Assembly (NCBI GenBank): GCA_026636295.1
Contig: CP089456.1
Coordinates: 186,001 to 250,000, forward strand
Direction of reading: 5' to 3'
Origin: Medakamo hakoo
Taxonomy: Eukaryota > Chlorophyta > Trebouxiophyceae > Coccomyxaceae
Length of the DNA: 64,000 bases
In this document: positions 30,423 to 40,333 of the stretch, one piece after another
Position numbering within the stretch: the first letter of the stretch is position 1
How the letters are laid out: every line of letters starts with the position of its first letter
Translations under genes and position numbers: made by a program
The notes under the pieces: generated by a model
Seen by the model: only the letters and a program-made list of their open reading frames with translations
What the model was told of the DNA's origin: nothing
The model's database searches: none

Positions 30423-31398
30423 ATGGCCACCACCGCCGGCGGCGTTGCCAGCGCCCTGGCCGAAGTCGCCGCGCGCGTCGCTGCCGCCGCGGCCAAGCGC
30501 CCGCCGCCGTCGCCGCCCGTCCGTTTGGTGGCAGTCTCTAAAACCAAGCCGGTGGCAGCTGTGGCGGCCGCATATGAAGCCGGCCACCGGGATTTCGGGG
30601 AAAACTACGTCCAGGTGAGTGGGTTGGGGCGGGCTGTTTCTTGTTTCGTTCGACCTTCTTCTCTCTCCGACGCTCGCTCCAACCTCCGCCTCCATCCCAT
30701 CACCTCACACACCACAGGAGCTCCTTGAAAAGGCGCCGCAACTGCCGGCCGACATCCGGTGGCACTTTATTGGTCACCTGCAGAGCAACAAGGCCAAAGC
30801 CCTGGTCGGTGAGTCTTGTGGGCGGAGGGGTGGCGGCGCGCGTTTTTGGCCTTTCCATACCATCCATTCCCATCCCATCCATCCCTCTCACCCTCCCCCC
30901 ATCTCTCCATCCATCCCTTTCCCAGAGGGCGTCCCCAACCTGGCGTGCGTGGAGACCGTCGACTCCGCCAAGCTCGCCTCCAAGCTGGACGCGGCCATCG
31001 GCGCGGCCCTCGGCTCCGGCGCCCGCCCCGCCGCCGCAGGGCCCCTGGCCGTCATGGTGCAGGTCAACACGAGTGGCGAGGAATCCAAGCACGGCGTCGC
31101 GCCGTCCGACGCGCCGGCCCTGGCAGCGCACGTCGCGTCCGACTGTTTGAACCTGCGCTTAGCCGGCCTCATGACCATCGGCATGCCGGACTACACGTCC
31201 AGGCCCGAGAATTTCGCGTGCCTGGCGTCCACACGCGCCGCGGTGGCCGCGGTGCTGGGGGGTGGGTGTGATCCGTCGTCGCTCGAACTCTCCATGGGCA
31301 TGTCGGGCGATTTTGAAGCCGCGATCGCGATGGGTTCCACGAATGTGCGCGTGGGGTCCACCATCTTTGGCGCGCGGGATTACGGGGCGACCGCGTGA
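30423..31398 (+). CDS. Pyridoxal-phosphate homeostasis protein (PLPBP/YggS)
   Basis: Exons 30423-30614, 30718-30808 and 30926-31398 (donors GTGAGT twice; phases 0 and 1) give 251 residues. The PLP-lysine strand is RLVAVSKTKPVAAV. GHRDFGENYVQ joins ELLEKAP across the first intron, and IRWHFIGHLQSNKAK follows. The C-terminal phosphate-binding part reads SLELSMGMSGDFEAAIAMGS and NVRVGSTIFGAR. This is the standard fold-type III YggS/PROSC protein that keeps free PLP low and delivers it to enzymes; no reaction is known. There is no clear targeting peptide, so a cytosolic location is likely. Confidence 0.95.
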
Positions 31399-31624
31399 GG
31401 GGTTGGCGAGCGCACGGTCGCGTGAAGAGAGCGTGGGCTGGGGAAGGTCGGTGACATAGACTGGGGAGGCGCGCTGGTTGCAGCAAAACACGATTCTTTT
31501 TTTTTTCCGGGGGCCACGGACCGCTGCTCCGCCCGCGTGACGCGCCACGGACGACCACACCCTCGCGCACGTGTCAAGGAATGGACGAGAGGAAATCGCC
31601 TGACAAAAACGCCCCCCTCTGCCA

Positions 31625-34207
31625 TCACCATTCCATGCCTGGCCAGCCACCCGGGTCACTGTCCCGCCAGGGCAGCTCGTCCAGCAGCGCCCGCACGGCC
31701 TGGACGTCGGGCAAGTCCCGCTCCACCTGCACCCGCCACAGCCAGTCCTTGAGCCTTCCCAGCGTCCGTCCGGGCTTCAGCCCCGTCGCGTCCATGAGCG
31801 CGGCGCCGTCGAGGAGGGGGGCCGCACCCGCGCGCAGGGGCGGCAAGCGCCGCCACTCCTCCACAAACGCGTCCAGGCGGGTCGCGGTCTCGGTCGTCGC
31901 GTCCAGGGCGGCTTCCAGCAGCAGCTGCAGAATGAGCTGCGACCCCATGGCCGCCCGGAACAGGCGCATGGCGGCCGCGTCGGAGCCGTCGGGCAAGCGG
32001 CCGACGGCCGCGACGGCGCGCGTGACGCGCCTGGCTTCGTGCCGGCCGAGCTTGAGTGCTTTCGCCGCCCGGCCCGCCGCGTCCGGGCCCGCGCCCGCCA
32101 GGAGCAGGGCAATGCGCGCCACCGCTAGGTCAGGCGCGTCCCCGCCGTACGCGGCCACGCCGCCGGCGGTGGAGCGCGTCACCAGCGGCGCGGCGCCGTC
32201 GGCCGCCAGCCGGGTCAGCAGCGTGGCCAGGCCTTTCGCGTCCGCCAGCGCCGCGTGCGGCCGGCCGGCGAGGGGCAGGCCCAAATCGCCCAGCATTTGC
32301 GCCAGGCCAGCGCGCGGCCTCAAGTAGTGCTCCCGGTACAGGACGCCCGCGTCGCACCAGGCGGACGTCCAGGGCGGCGGGGACGTGGAGGGCGCGGGCC
32401 CGTCATCGTTGGCCGGGTCGGCGGAGGCGGCGGAGCCCAGCGCCGTCAGCTGCCGTGGCACGAGGGTCTCCAGGTCCCAGTCGCCGACCGTCACAGCGAC
32501 AAACCGGCCGTGTCCGCCCGCGTCGGCCGGAGACGACAACGCGCCGCGGTCGACCAGCCACGCCGTCAGCGACGCCAGCACGTCCGGCAGCGTAGGCGCG
32601 CCGTCCACGTGCGCTTGGGTCACGCCCGTGAACCGCACGCAAAAGTCGGACAGCGTCGGGTGGAGCGTGGGCCGGGCGTGCGAGTGGAATTCGGCGACCG
32701 GGCGGAGCGTGAGCGGCGGCCCCTCAAGGTCGTCCGGGGTCGACGCAGCAGCGGCCGGTCCGCCCTCTTCCACCTCCAGCAGCACCGCGCCGACTTCGAT
32801 GACCTCCTGCGGCTGTGGGGATTTGGGTGCGTCGCACGTGGCTTCCAGGTCCAGCGCCAGGACGTAGCGGGGCGGCGGCGGCGGCGGGCCGTGGAGGAAG
32901 GGCGCGTCTTCACAGGGCGAGCCCGGGCGGGGCGGCGCGCGGCCTGCAGCAGGCGCCGCGCCGGCCGCACTCGGCGCGCCAGAGTGCGGGTTGAGCCCGG
33001 TCGCCCGCGCCCGGGCGTGCAGCCGCCTCCAGGCCGGCAGGAGGTCGGCCTGGGCCCGGACGCCGGGAGCGGACGGCGACGTGTCGACGCCGGGGTCGCC
33101 GACCGCGGTCGCGAGCGCGCCGTCGGCCGCCATGGCGGCAATCACGTCCGCCGCGTGCTGCCCCACCAGAATTTTGGCCAGCTCCTCCCAGACGCGTTCC
33201 CGGGAGACGCGGGCGGCTGCGGCTTGGACGGCCGGCGACGCCAGCGCGGCAGCCAGGCCGGCGTCCGGCGTCCGCAGGCCGGCCGGCCCCGCGTCGAGGA
33301 AACGGTACGCGCGCCACACGCGCAGGCCGTCGTCAACCAGGCGGCGCGCCGGGTCGCCCACGGTCCGCAGCACGCACGCCGCCGCGTCGGCCGCGCCGCC
33401 AAACGGGTCCAGCAGGAGGCGGCGCCCCACGTCGACGGCCGACGCGTTGATGGTGAAGTCGCGGCGGGCGAGGTCGTCGACCAGGCGGCTCGCGGCCGCG
33501 ACGCTCTCCGGGCGCCGGCCGTCCGCGTACGTCCCCTCCGTCCGGATGGTCGTCACCTCCAGCACCACGCTGCCGCGTGTGATGGACGTCGTCATGAACG
33601 CGCCGCCCGTCTGGCGGTGCGGGACGGCGTCCGGGAAGATGGCCACCAACGCGTCGGGCGAGAGCGAGGTGCACACGTCGACCTCCCGTGGCGCGCGGCC
33701 CGTCAGGACGTCGCGCACGCAGCCGCCCACGGGCCAGGCACACCCGCCCGCGTCCGCAATGGCGTCCAGGACGTAGCGCAGGTCGCCTGGGAGACCGTCC
33801 ACCCAGGCGGCCAGGGCGGGCGGCAGGGGCTGGGGGGTGATGCCATCCAGCAGGGCCGCGACGGTCGCGTCGCCCAGGTCGGGCGTCGTCGCGGCCGGTC
33901 CTGCGGCCGCAGCAGCGGCTGCTTGCCTCTCACCACCCGGCGGCTCAGTGCTGGCAGACCGCTTGGCCATGGCGAGGAGCGCTGGGCGACCAGGCGGGCT
34001 CGGAACAGGCTGCCGCGAGGCGGCAATGCTTGGCGGCGACGGCGACGACGGCGGCGGCGTCGGCCGCAGCCAGGGCCCAGCACCAACGACTCCGGATGAC
34101 AGGGGGCGGGCGGTGGCGGCAAAAGCAGACGGATTCGTCGGCCAGGGCCGGCTGCGCATGAGGCGGAGGAGGGCGAGGGCGCGGCCGGCGCCGGACGGCG
34201 ATGGCAT
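31625..34207 (-). CDS. CCA-adding tRNA nucleotidyltransferase with a nested DEDDh exonuclease domain
   Basis: One uninterrupted frame of 860 residues and no intron. Residues 1-110 are a leader-like, low-complexity region. Residues 140-350 form the class II nucleotidyltransferase head and neck: GGCVRDVLTG, then REVDVCTS (the metal site, with E-x-D in place of the usual D-x-D), LARRDFTINA and VDDGLRVWRAYRF. Residues about 448-670 are an ERI1-like 3'-5' exonuclease: LALDLEAT (Exo I), HPTLSDFCVRFTGVTQAHVD, VTVGDWDLETL (Exo II) and HAALADAKGLATLLTRL (Exo III, H and D), so all DEDDh residues are present. The CCA body then resumes, with KALKLGRHEARRVTRAVAAV and ALMDATGLKPGRTLGRLKDW. The predicted enzyme both adds CCA and trims RNA 3' ends. 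A typical CCA enzyme is 400-550 residues, so the extra length is accounted for by the insert. Divergent from the SF1 helicase starting at 34355. Confidence 0.9.
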   Translation of the reverse strand: MPSPSGAGRALALLRLMRSRPWPTNPSAFAATARPLSSGVVGAGPWLRPTPPPSSPSPPSIAASRQPVPSPPGRPALLAMAKRSASTEPPGGERQAAAAAAAGPAATTPDLGDATVAALLDGITPQPLPPALAAWVDGLPGDLRYVLDAIADAGGCAWPVGGCVRDVLTGRAPREVDVCTSLSPDALVAIFPDAVPHRQTGGAFMTTSITRGSVVLEVTTIRTEGTYADGRRPESVAAASRLVDDLARRDFTINASAVDVGRRLLLDPFGGAADAAACVLRTVGDPARRLVDDGLRVWRAYRFLDAGPAGLRTPDAGLAAALASPAVQAAAARVSRERVWEELAKILVGQHAADVIAAMAADGALATAVGDPGVDTSPSAPGVRAQADLLPAWRRLHARARATGLNPHSGAPSAAGAAPAAGRAPPRPGSPCEDAPFLHGPPPPPPRYVLALDLEATCDAPKSPQPQEVIEVGAVLLEVEEGGPAAAASTPDDLEGPPLTLRPVAEFHSHARPTLHPTLSDFCVRFTGVTQAHVDGAPTLPDVLASLTAWLVDRGALSSPADAGGHGRFVAVTVGDWDLETLVPRQLTALGSAASADPANDDGPAPSTSPPPWTSAWCDAGVLYREHYLRPRAGLAQMLGDLGLPLAGRPHAALADAKGLATLLTRLAADGAAPLVTRSTAGGVAAYGGDAPDLAVARIALLLAGAGPDAAGRAAKALKLGRHEARRVTRAVAAVGRLPDGSDAAAMRLFRAAMGSQLILQLLLEAALDATTETATRLDAFVEEWRRLPPLRAGAAPLLDGAALMDATGLKPGRTLGRLKDWLWRVQVERDLPDVQAVRALLDELPWRDSDPGGWPGMEW

Positions 34208-34354
34208 GCGTGGGGGAGGGCAACGCGCGAGTGAGAGTGCTCTTGGCTCGCAGACGTGAAAAACAAAAAAAGCAGAGGGCGCACGCTGCTGCTCTCACGA
34301 CGCCGCCATGCGCTGCTCGTAGCTGCGTTGCGCCACACTCATCACACGTCCGGA

Positions 34355-37165
34355 ATGCCCGTGACTGTCCTCGCCTCCGCCGGCAAGGCGGGCGGCCGCT
34401 CCGCCAGCAGCACCAAGGCCAAACGCGGCAGTGAAAAAAACACGGCGCGCCCTGCTGCGCAGCGCGCCCGCCGCCCCTCCACGCCGCACACCGCGTCCCA
34501 GGCGGAGCTCCTGGCCGGCGCCGCCGCCCGCACTGCCGCCGCCGCCAAAAACGCGCGCGCCGTCGCCGCTGCCCGAGAAAAAGCCGCGGATGAGGCGGCG
34601 GCCATCGCCGCGATCGCGGCCGTGGCGGCGGGGCGGGCGTCGGTCGGGGCTCAAAGCCCCGACCACCCTCCACCCCGCCCGACGCCGGAGCTCACGGCGG
34701 AAGCCTTGCTCCGCCACGCGGGCGGGCCGGTGCCCCTGCCTGGTGCCGGTCCAGTCGACCCACTGACGGGTCCCCTCCCCTCGCCCGGCCCGCGGTCCAC
34801 GCGCGGCCGTGGCGCGCGGAAAGGCGCCGAGCGTGCGTTGCTGGCTGCGCACCACGCCACGCTCTCCGCCGCACTCCACGCCGAGCTGGCCGTGGAACGC
34901 GCGGAAGCGACCGCCCGCTTGCGCGACTGGCCACGTGCCCGCCTGGCGGCGGCGGGAGCCGCGCTGTTTGGCCTGTCGGTGAAGAGGGCGGGCGCGCTCT
35001 ACGGCGACCCGCTGCTCCGCCTTTCTCGCCCAGGCGGCGCGCCCCTGCCCTTCCACGCCTTTGCGCCCGGCGACGCCGTCATGATGACCCAGGGCGGGGC
35101 GGGCTCTCACCCGGACCTGGTTGACGTCGACGCCGGCGTTGAGGGCGTGCTCATGGACTATTCGTCGACGTGGCTGCGGGTCGCCGTCTCACCCGCGGCG
35201 GCCGCGCGCATGCTGGGCGGCGCTGGACGGCGAGGTGGTGCGCCGTCGTCGCCGCCCGCCGCCGCCTCTTCCGGCGGGTGGCGCCTCGACCTCCACGTCT
35301 CCCAGACACCGCACGACCGGTGTGTGGCCGCCCTGGCCGATTTCTGCGCGCCCGCGCCCGCCACGCGCAGCCCGGACGACGCAGCGTGTGCCGGCCTGCG
35401 CCGCGCGCTGGCGGCGGGCGCTGGTGGCGCGGCCACAGCTGCGGCGGCCGAAGCCGCCGCGTCGGCCCAGCCACCGTGGGCGACGGGCGCCGCCGCCAAG
35501 CACGCGCGCAAAGCAGCGGAAGCCGACCTGCGCTCGCCCACGACGGGCCTCAACCCCTCGCAAGCGGGCGCAGCTGTGGCGGCCCTGTCCCGCACCCTCA
35601 CCCTGATCCAGGGCCCGCCGGGCACGGGGAAGACACGCACGCTGGCGGCCCTGTTGGCGGCCATTGTGCGTCATTCCGTGCTGCGGCCGCCGCCGCGGCA
35701 CGCGGTCGCGCCGCCACAGCCACCGCCGGTGGCGGCGGCGTTGGCGCCGGCCAGCGGCGCACCGCCTCAACCATCGCCCGCCAACTCGCGGCCCGTCCCC
35801 ATCCTGGTCGCCGCCGCGTCCAACGTGGCCGTCGACAACATGATCAGTGCGCTGACGGAGGCGTGGGCGGGGTGCCCCACCCCGCTCCGCATCGTCCGCC
35901 TGGGCCCGCCGGCCAAAGCGTCGCCGGCCGTGCGCCACCTCTCGCTCGCGGCCCTGGCTGCCGAGTCGCCCACGGGCAAGGCGGCGGCGGCGGCCCGGGC
36001 CCGCGCTGCGGGGCTGGCCGGCCCTGCCGCCCGTGCCGAGCGCGAACGCGCCGCCCAGCTGACCGATGCCGCGGCGGCCCGGATTCTGAGCCGGGCGCAC
36101 GTCGTCGCCGCCACGTGCATCGGGGCGGGCGACCCCGTGCTCGACGGCCTGGGATTCGGCCTGGTCGCCCTGGACGAGGCCACGCAAGCCACCGAGCCGG
36201 CGGCGTTGGTGGCCCTGCTGCGCCGGGCCCGGGCGGCCGTCCTGGTGGGCGACCCCGCCCAACTGCCGCCCACCGTCGTCTCCGAGGAAGCGCTCGCGGC
36301 CGGCCTGGGCGTCTCGCTGTTTGAGCGCGCGGCCGCGGCGGGCGTGGCCGTCTCCTTGCTGGACACGCAGTACCGCATGCACCCGGCCATCTCAGCCTTC
36401 CCGTCGGGGCGCTTCTACCGCAGCCGCCTGGTGGACGGTGTGAGCGCCCGCGACCGGCCGCCGCCGCGGTCGTTCCCCTGGCCCGACGCGAGGTCGCCTG
36501 TCGCGTTTCTGCCTGTCGAAGAGGGGCGGGAGGTGCGGGCGGGCGGGATTGGCTTTCATGCGGGCACGGCGTCGACCACCACACTCGGCAGCGAGTCGGA
36601 CGAGGGAGAGAGGGGGCCGCCACCCAACGACGGCGGCGGCTCGTACGCCAACCCGGCCGAAGCCGCGGCGGTCGTCGCGGCCGCGCGCTCGTTGGTGTTT
36701 GGCGGCGGGGACGCCGGCGGCGACCGCCACCACCACCGCCTGTCCGCCGAGGACTTGGGCGTCATCACACCCTACGCCGGCCAGGCCCGCGCGCTGCGCC
36801 TGGCCCTGGACGCGGCGGGCTTGGGCGGCGTGGAAGTGCGGACAGTGGATGGCTTCCAGGGCCGCGAGAAAGAGGTCATCCTTTTCTCGGCCGTCCGGTC
36901 GAATCCTGGCCGCCGCGTGGGTTTCCTAGCCGATGGGCGGCGGTTGAACGTGGCCTTGACGCGTGCCCGGCGTGGACTTGTCGTCGTGGGCGCCCGCCAC
37001 ACGCTGGCGGCCGATGGCAACTGGCGCGCGTGGCTGGGGTGGGTCGATGGGCGAGGGTTGGTCGTGCGGCGTGACGACGGGCGGGCGGCAGGCATTTGGG
37101 AGGCGGTGGATGCAGTGACCGCTGCAAAGGGGCGTGGTGCTGCCAGGGAGGTTGAGGCTGAGTAG
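34355..37165 (+). CDS. Upf1-like SF1B helicase (IGHMBP2/SMUBP2-type)
   Basis: Single exon of 936 residues from the ATG at 34355; an in-frame ATG at 34256 adds 33 residues. Helicase motifs in order: Q-motif region LNPSQAGAAVAALSRTLTLI, GPPGTGKTRT (I), ILVAAASNVAVDNM (Ia), VALDEATQATEPAAL (II), LVGDPAQLPPTVV (III), LLDTQYRMHPAIS (IV), VRTVDGFQGREKEVILFSAV (V) and LNVALTRARRGLVVVG (VI). The N-terminal part has a beta-barrel-like region as in SMUBP2 and related proteins. Family members unwind RNA or DNA 5'-3'; IGHMBP2 is linked to tRNA and ribosome biology. The N-terminus (MPVTVLASAGKAGGRSASST) could be organellar. It shares a gap of about 150 bases with the divergent CCA-exonuclease gene. Confidence 0.9.
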   Translation: MPVTVLASAGKAGGRSASSTKAKRGSEKNTARPAAQRARRPSTPHTASQAELLAGAAARTAAAAKNARAVAAAREKAADEAAAIAAIAAVAAGRASVGAQSPDHPPPRPTPELTAEALLRHAGGPVPLPGAGPVDPLTGPLPSPGPRSTRGRGARKGAERALLAAHHATLSAALHAELAVERAEATARLRDWPRARLAAAGAALFGLSVKRAGALYGDPLLRLSRPGGAPLPFHAFAPGDAVMMTQGGAGSHPDLVDVDAGVEGVLMDYSSTWLRVAVSPAAAARMLGGAGRRGGAPSSPPAAASSGGWRLDLHVSQTPHDRCVAALADFCAPAPATRSPDDAACAGLRRALAAGAGGAATAAAAEAAASAQPPWATGAAAKHARKAAEADLRSPTTGLNPSQAGAAVAALSRTLTLIQGPPGTGKTRTLAALLAAIVRHSVLRPPPRHAVAPPQPPPVAAALAPASGAPPQPSPANSRPVPILVAAASNVAVDNMISALTEAWAGCPTPLRIVRLGPPAKASPAVRHLSLAALAAESPTGKAAAAARARAAGLAGPAARAERERAAQLTDAAAARILSRAHVVAATCIGAGDPVLDGLGFGLVALDEATQATEPAALVALLRRARAAVLVGDPAQLPPTVVSEEALAAGLGVSLFERAAAAGVAVSLLDTQYRMHPAISAFPSGRFYRSRLVDGVSARDRPPPRSFPWPDARSPVAFLPVEEGREVRAGGIGFHAGTASTTTLGSESDEGERGPPPNDGGGSYANPAEAAAVVAAARSLVFGGGDAGGDRHHHRLSAEDLGVITPYAGQARALRLALDAAGLGGVEVRTVDGFQGREKEVILFSAVRSNPGRRVGFLADGRRLNVALTRARRGLVVVGARHTLAADGNWRAWLGWVDGRGLVVRRDDGRAAGIWEAVDAVTAAKGRGAAREVEAE

Positions 37166-37319
37166 AGGCGTGTTGTTTTAGGCAGGGACAGCGCGTCGTG
37201 ACGGTGTTTTCTCCAGGGTTGCAGGTCGAGGTTGCTAGACCGAGAGCGAGACTGACGACGCGGCAATTGTGTCACTCTCCATTTTTTTCCGGCCGCACCC
37301 TCTCTTCCTCGCGACCGTG

Positions 37320-38363
37320 ATGTCGGCCCGCGCGCCCATGCACCGGCTGGCTGGGCCGTCCACTTCTTGCCGCCCCGCACGCTTGGCACCGGCGGTCCGC
37401 CCGCTCGCGCCACGGCGCCGGTGCGCCGTCGCGGCCGGCCCGCCCGGCGGCCAGCTGCTGGTGCGTTTGCGATTTCGGATGGGTGGCGAGCTCGCCCCGC
37501 CCTGCCTGCTTTCACTAACAGGAGGAGCGAGGCAGGGAGGAGACGAAGGGTGGCCGGGAAGGCGGGAAACAGGGGCGGCGTGGGCGCTGTTGGCCCGCGC
37601 AAAAGCACGTCGAGTGCCGCAACTTCCGCTTAGACCATGCCGCCCCTCGACCCCTCGACTCCCCAACCAACCACCCCCCACCCGCCATCCCTCCATCCAC
37701 CGCTCCCCACCCGCGCAGGTCTACGTCCCCTCCCACCCGCTGTGCAAGCACTGGCTGGCCGTCGCCCGCAATGCGGCCGCGCCCCCGCCCGTCTTCCGGT
37801 CGGCCCTGGCCGAGCTGGGCCGCAACCTCATCTACGAGGCCGTCGCCGCGGACTGGCTGCCGACCGTGGACGGCCAGGTCGAGACGCCGTGCGGGCTGGC
37901 CGACTGCACGTTCGTGGACCCCACCCGGCCCGTCAAGGTCGTGCCCATCCTGCGCGCCGGCCTCGTCCTCCTGGAGCAGGCGGGCACCGTCCTGCCCCAG
38001 GCGGAGACGTATCACGTGGGCTACGCCCGCGACGAGGCCACGCTCCAGGCGGCGCCCTACCTGAACAAGCTGCCGCCGTCCCTGTCGCCGGACGACCGCA
38101 TCCTGGTCGTCGACACCATGCTGGCCACGGGCGGCACCGTCTGCCAGGTCGTGGCGGACTTGGTGGCCCGCGGCGCGGACGCCTCCAACATCCGGCTCGT
38201 CTCCGCCGTCGTCGCGCCGCCCGCGCTGAAAGCCCTGGGCGAGCGGTTCCCCAAGCTGCGGGTGTACGCGGGCATGATTGACGCGGAACTGGATGACCGG
38301 GGCTACATTGTGCCGGGGCTGGGTGATGCCGGGGACCGGGCGTACGGGACGGCGGGCGCGTGA
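37320..38363 (+). CDS. Uracil phosphoribosyltransferase, probably plastid
   Basis: Exons 37320-37460 and 37719-38363 (donor GTGCGT, acceptor GCGCAG, phase 0) give 261 residues. The catalytic body starts VYVPSHPLCKHWLAVARNAA. It contains VVPILRAGLVLLEQA, the PRPP loop ILVVDTMLATGGT, and the uracil-binding C-terminus with GYIVPGLGDAGDRAYGT. The enzyme converts uracil and PRPP to UMP in pyrimidine salvage. The first 47 residues (MSARAPMHRLAGPSTSCRPA) are Arg/Ser/Ala-rich and fit a chloroplast transit peptide, in agreement with the plastid UPP of plants. Confidence 0.94.
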   Translation: MSARAPMHRLAGPSTSCRPARLAPAVRPLAPRRRCAVAAGPPGGQLLVRLRFRMGGELAPPCLLSLTGGARQGGDEGWPGRRETGAAWALLARAKARRVPQLPLRPCRPSTPRLPNQPPPTRHPSIHRSPPAQVYVPSHPLCKHWLAVARNAAAPPPVFRSALAELGRNLIYEAVAADWLPTVDGQVETPCGLADCTFVDPTRPVKVVPILRAGLVLLEQAGTVLPQAETYHVGYARDEATLQAAPYLNKLPPSLSPDDRILVVDTMLATGGTVCQVVADLVARGADASNIRLVSAVVAPPALKALGERFPKLRVYAGMIDAELDDRGYIVPGLGDAGDRAYGTAGA

Positions 38364-38443
38364 TGATGAAAAGAAAAAACAAAGATCCGAAAAAAAAAGC
38401 ACAACAGTCGGGCGCGACCCTCCCTCCCTGCCGCCCTGCCCTC

Positions 38444-39469
38444 TCACCCTCTCCACCCGCTGCACGCCAAGGCCGCGTGTTCGGCAGCAAAAGCCGCGGC
38501 CAGCGCCCCGCGTGGGCGGGACGGGTGGCGGGCGTCGCCGCCGACGGCCAGGAACGGGTCGGCGGCCCAAGCGTCCCGGAACTCGCTGTGTGAATGGAGA
38601 GGGGGGGGGGGGGGGAGGAGGGGGGGCGTGAGTGGGTGGGCTTTGAGGGGGCGGTCGGTGGCGGACGCCTGCTTCAAGGCGAGGACGTACGCAACTTGTA
38701 CCGGTCCAGGCGGTCGACGCGGCGGCGGCGGCGGCGTGGGGAGGGAGACGCGCTGGTGGCGCGAGGCGGTGGTGGCGCGTCCGCGGTGGAGGTCGTCGTC
38801 GGAGGCGAGGCGGCGACCGCGCGCACAGCCACGCCTCCCACTCCGCGCTCAGACTCCTCCATGAGGATGCGGGCGACGGCCGGGTGACGGACAGCCGGCG
38901 GCGACGGCGGCGCGGCGACGGCAGGTCCTCCTCCTCCAGGCGAGCCGCGCGCTGGTGGCGCACCCACCGCCGCGGCCGGCCGCGCGCGCTTGGGCCGGCC
39001 GCAGCACGAGCAGACGCGAGGCCGTGCGGGGTGCGGTGGACTGACCTGGTCGCCCGGCCGAGAGCTCGGCAGGCCGCGCTTGGAGGGCGGGGAGCCGGCC
39101 TGCCGCGTGTGTGTGGTGCGTGGGCGTTTCGGTGGGTGGGTGGGTCTCGTGCGGAGTCTTTCGATGCTTGGCCTTCCCCCCAGGGGTGCTCTCCTCCAGC
39201 CGAAACTCCCCCACGCCCGTCCCCGCGGTGTGCACCATCCACACACCCACCCGCACCTCTCCCAAGCCCATCCTGGCCATGAGGGCGTCCAGGTCGACGA
39301 CCGGTCCTACGAGACCGGCGCGCGGGGCAGGAGGCGAGCGCGGCGGGCTGGCGGCCGGGCGGGGGACGCGGCGGGGCGGGCGGCGCGTGGCCGGCGACAG
39401 AGGAGGACGCGCCGTGCGCGGCGGCGGGGCCGGCCAGGGGAGGGCGTCGCTGTCGTCGTCAAAGGCCAT
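38444..39469 (-). CDS. Unrecognised multi-exon protein
   Basis: A start at 39469 opens MAFDDDSDALPWPAPPPRTA and, after a Pro/Arg-rich stretch, VVDLDALMARMGLGEVRVGV, which looks folded. Splicing is not resolved. A likely small exon (AGSPPSKRGLPSSRPGDQ) lies between an acceptor GCGGCAG and a donor GTCAGT. Further down, one frame reads VCSCCGRPKRARPA, which has an AT-hook-like GRPKR, and ends in a run of Arg followed by VDRLDRYKLR next to a GTACGT donor. The last exon begins after CACACAG near 38593 with EFRDAWAADPFLAVGGDARH and stops at 38444. The gene lies between UPRT and the BET1-like SNARE. I cannot name the family; the exon chain is tentative. Confidence 0.42.
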
Positions 39470-39718
39470 GCTGTGTCTGGCTGTGTGCGGGAGAGGTGGG
39501 GGCGCCGCTCCGCCGCCGCGCCCCCTGCCTGGACCGGGGCGTTACCCCTCTCCTCCAGGTCGGAGGTGTGGGCAGAGTGAGGGGCGCTGTGCGTGTGCAC
39601 GCCGCGGCCCGCACACTCAGTCCTTTTTGTCGTGCGTGCAGGGCGTTGCCGCGTCCTCGCCCATTCCCTGCCACCAACCCCGCACAGAGCACACCACGCC
39701 GCACCACCCAACCACTCC

Positions 39719-40241
39719 ATGTTTGGCGGCACGGCGGTGAGTCGGGCGGGGCGTTGTTTTGCCGTCCTCGTTAAACCGATGCGCGCGTCCGTCTCTCTTG
39801 TCACACCCCGTCCCATCCAACCCCAAAAAACCAAAGCAGAAGGTCGACCCGGAGTCTCTGGAGCGGGAGAATGACCGGGCCATCGACGCGCTGGGTGACC
39901 GGGTGGGCGCGCTGCGGGCGGTGAGTGGTTGGCCGGGTGTCTTTTGGGCAGCGCGCACTCGCGCGGCGTCGACCCCCCCACCCCACCGCTCAACCTCCCC
40001 TCCCATCCCCCGACTCCACTCTCTCAACACACAGATGACGCACGGCATCCACGCCGAGGTGGAAGGCCAGCACGCCATCCTGGACTCCATGTCCGACTCC
40101 ATGGCCATCGCCCAAGCCGGCATCGCCGGCGCGGCCGCCCGGTTCAGGCGGGTGTTCAACACGCCCGCCCGGCGCAAGCAGGCCGCCATGGCGGCGGGCG
40201 GCGTGTTCGTGCTGTTTCTGCTGATGATGGTGCGGCGGTGA
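39719..40241 (+). CDS. BET1-like Qc-SNARE
   Basis: Exons 39719-39736, 39840-39920 and 40035-40241, all phase 0 with GTGAGT donors, give 101 residues. A short head (MFGGTAKVDPESLERENDRA) leads into a SNARE helix of heptads, IDALGDRVGALRAMTHGIHA then EVEGQHAILDSMSDSM, with Gln in EVEGQHAIL at the expected zero-layer position of Qc-SNAREs. The protein ends in a single C-terminal membrane anchor (AAMAAGGVFVLFLLMMVRR). Size and layout match BET1/SFT1 proteins that act in ER-to-Golgi or intra-Golgi vesicle fusion. The first exon is only six codons. Confidence 0.88.
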
Positions 40242-40333
40242 TGGGGGATGGCGCGGCACTTTTGACAGGACTGTAGACGTGGGGCGTGTGCACGGCGTGG
40301 GTGGGGGCTTGTAGGTGAAACATTAAAACCACA

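Noticed and set aside
32255-34099. A 614-residue antisense frame over the CCA-exonuclease gene
   Set aside because: It is a low-complexity Arg/Gln/Gly shadow, while the opposite strand carries two complete enzyme domains in one frame.
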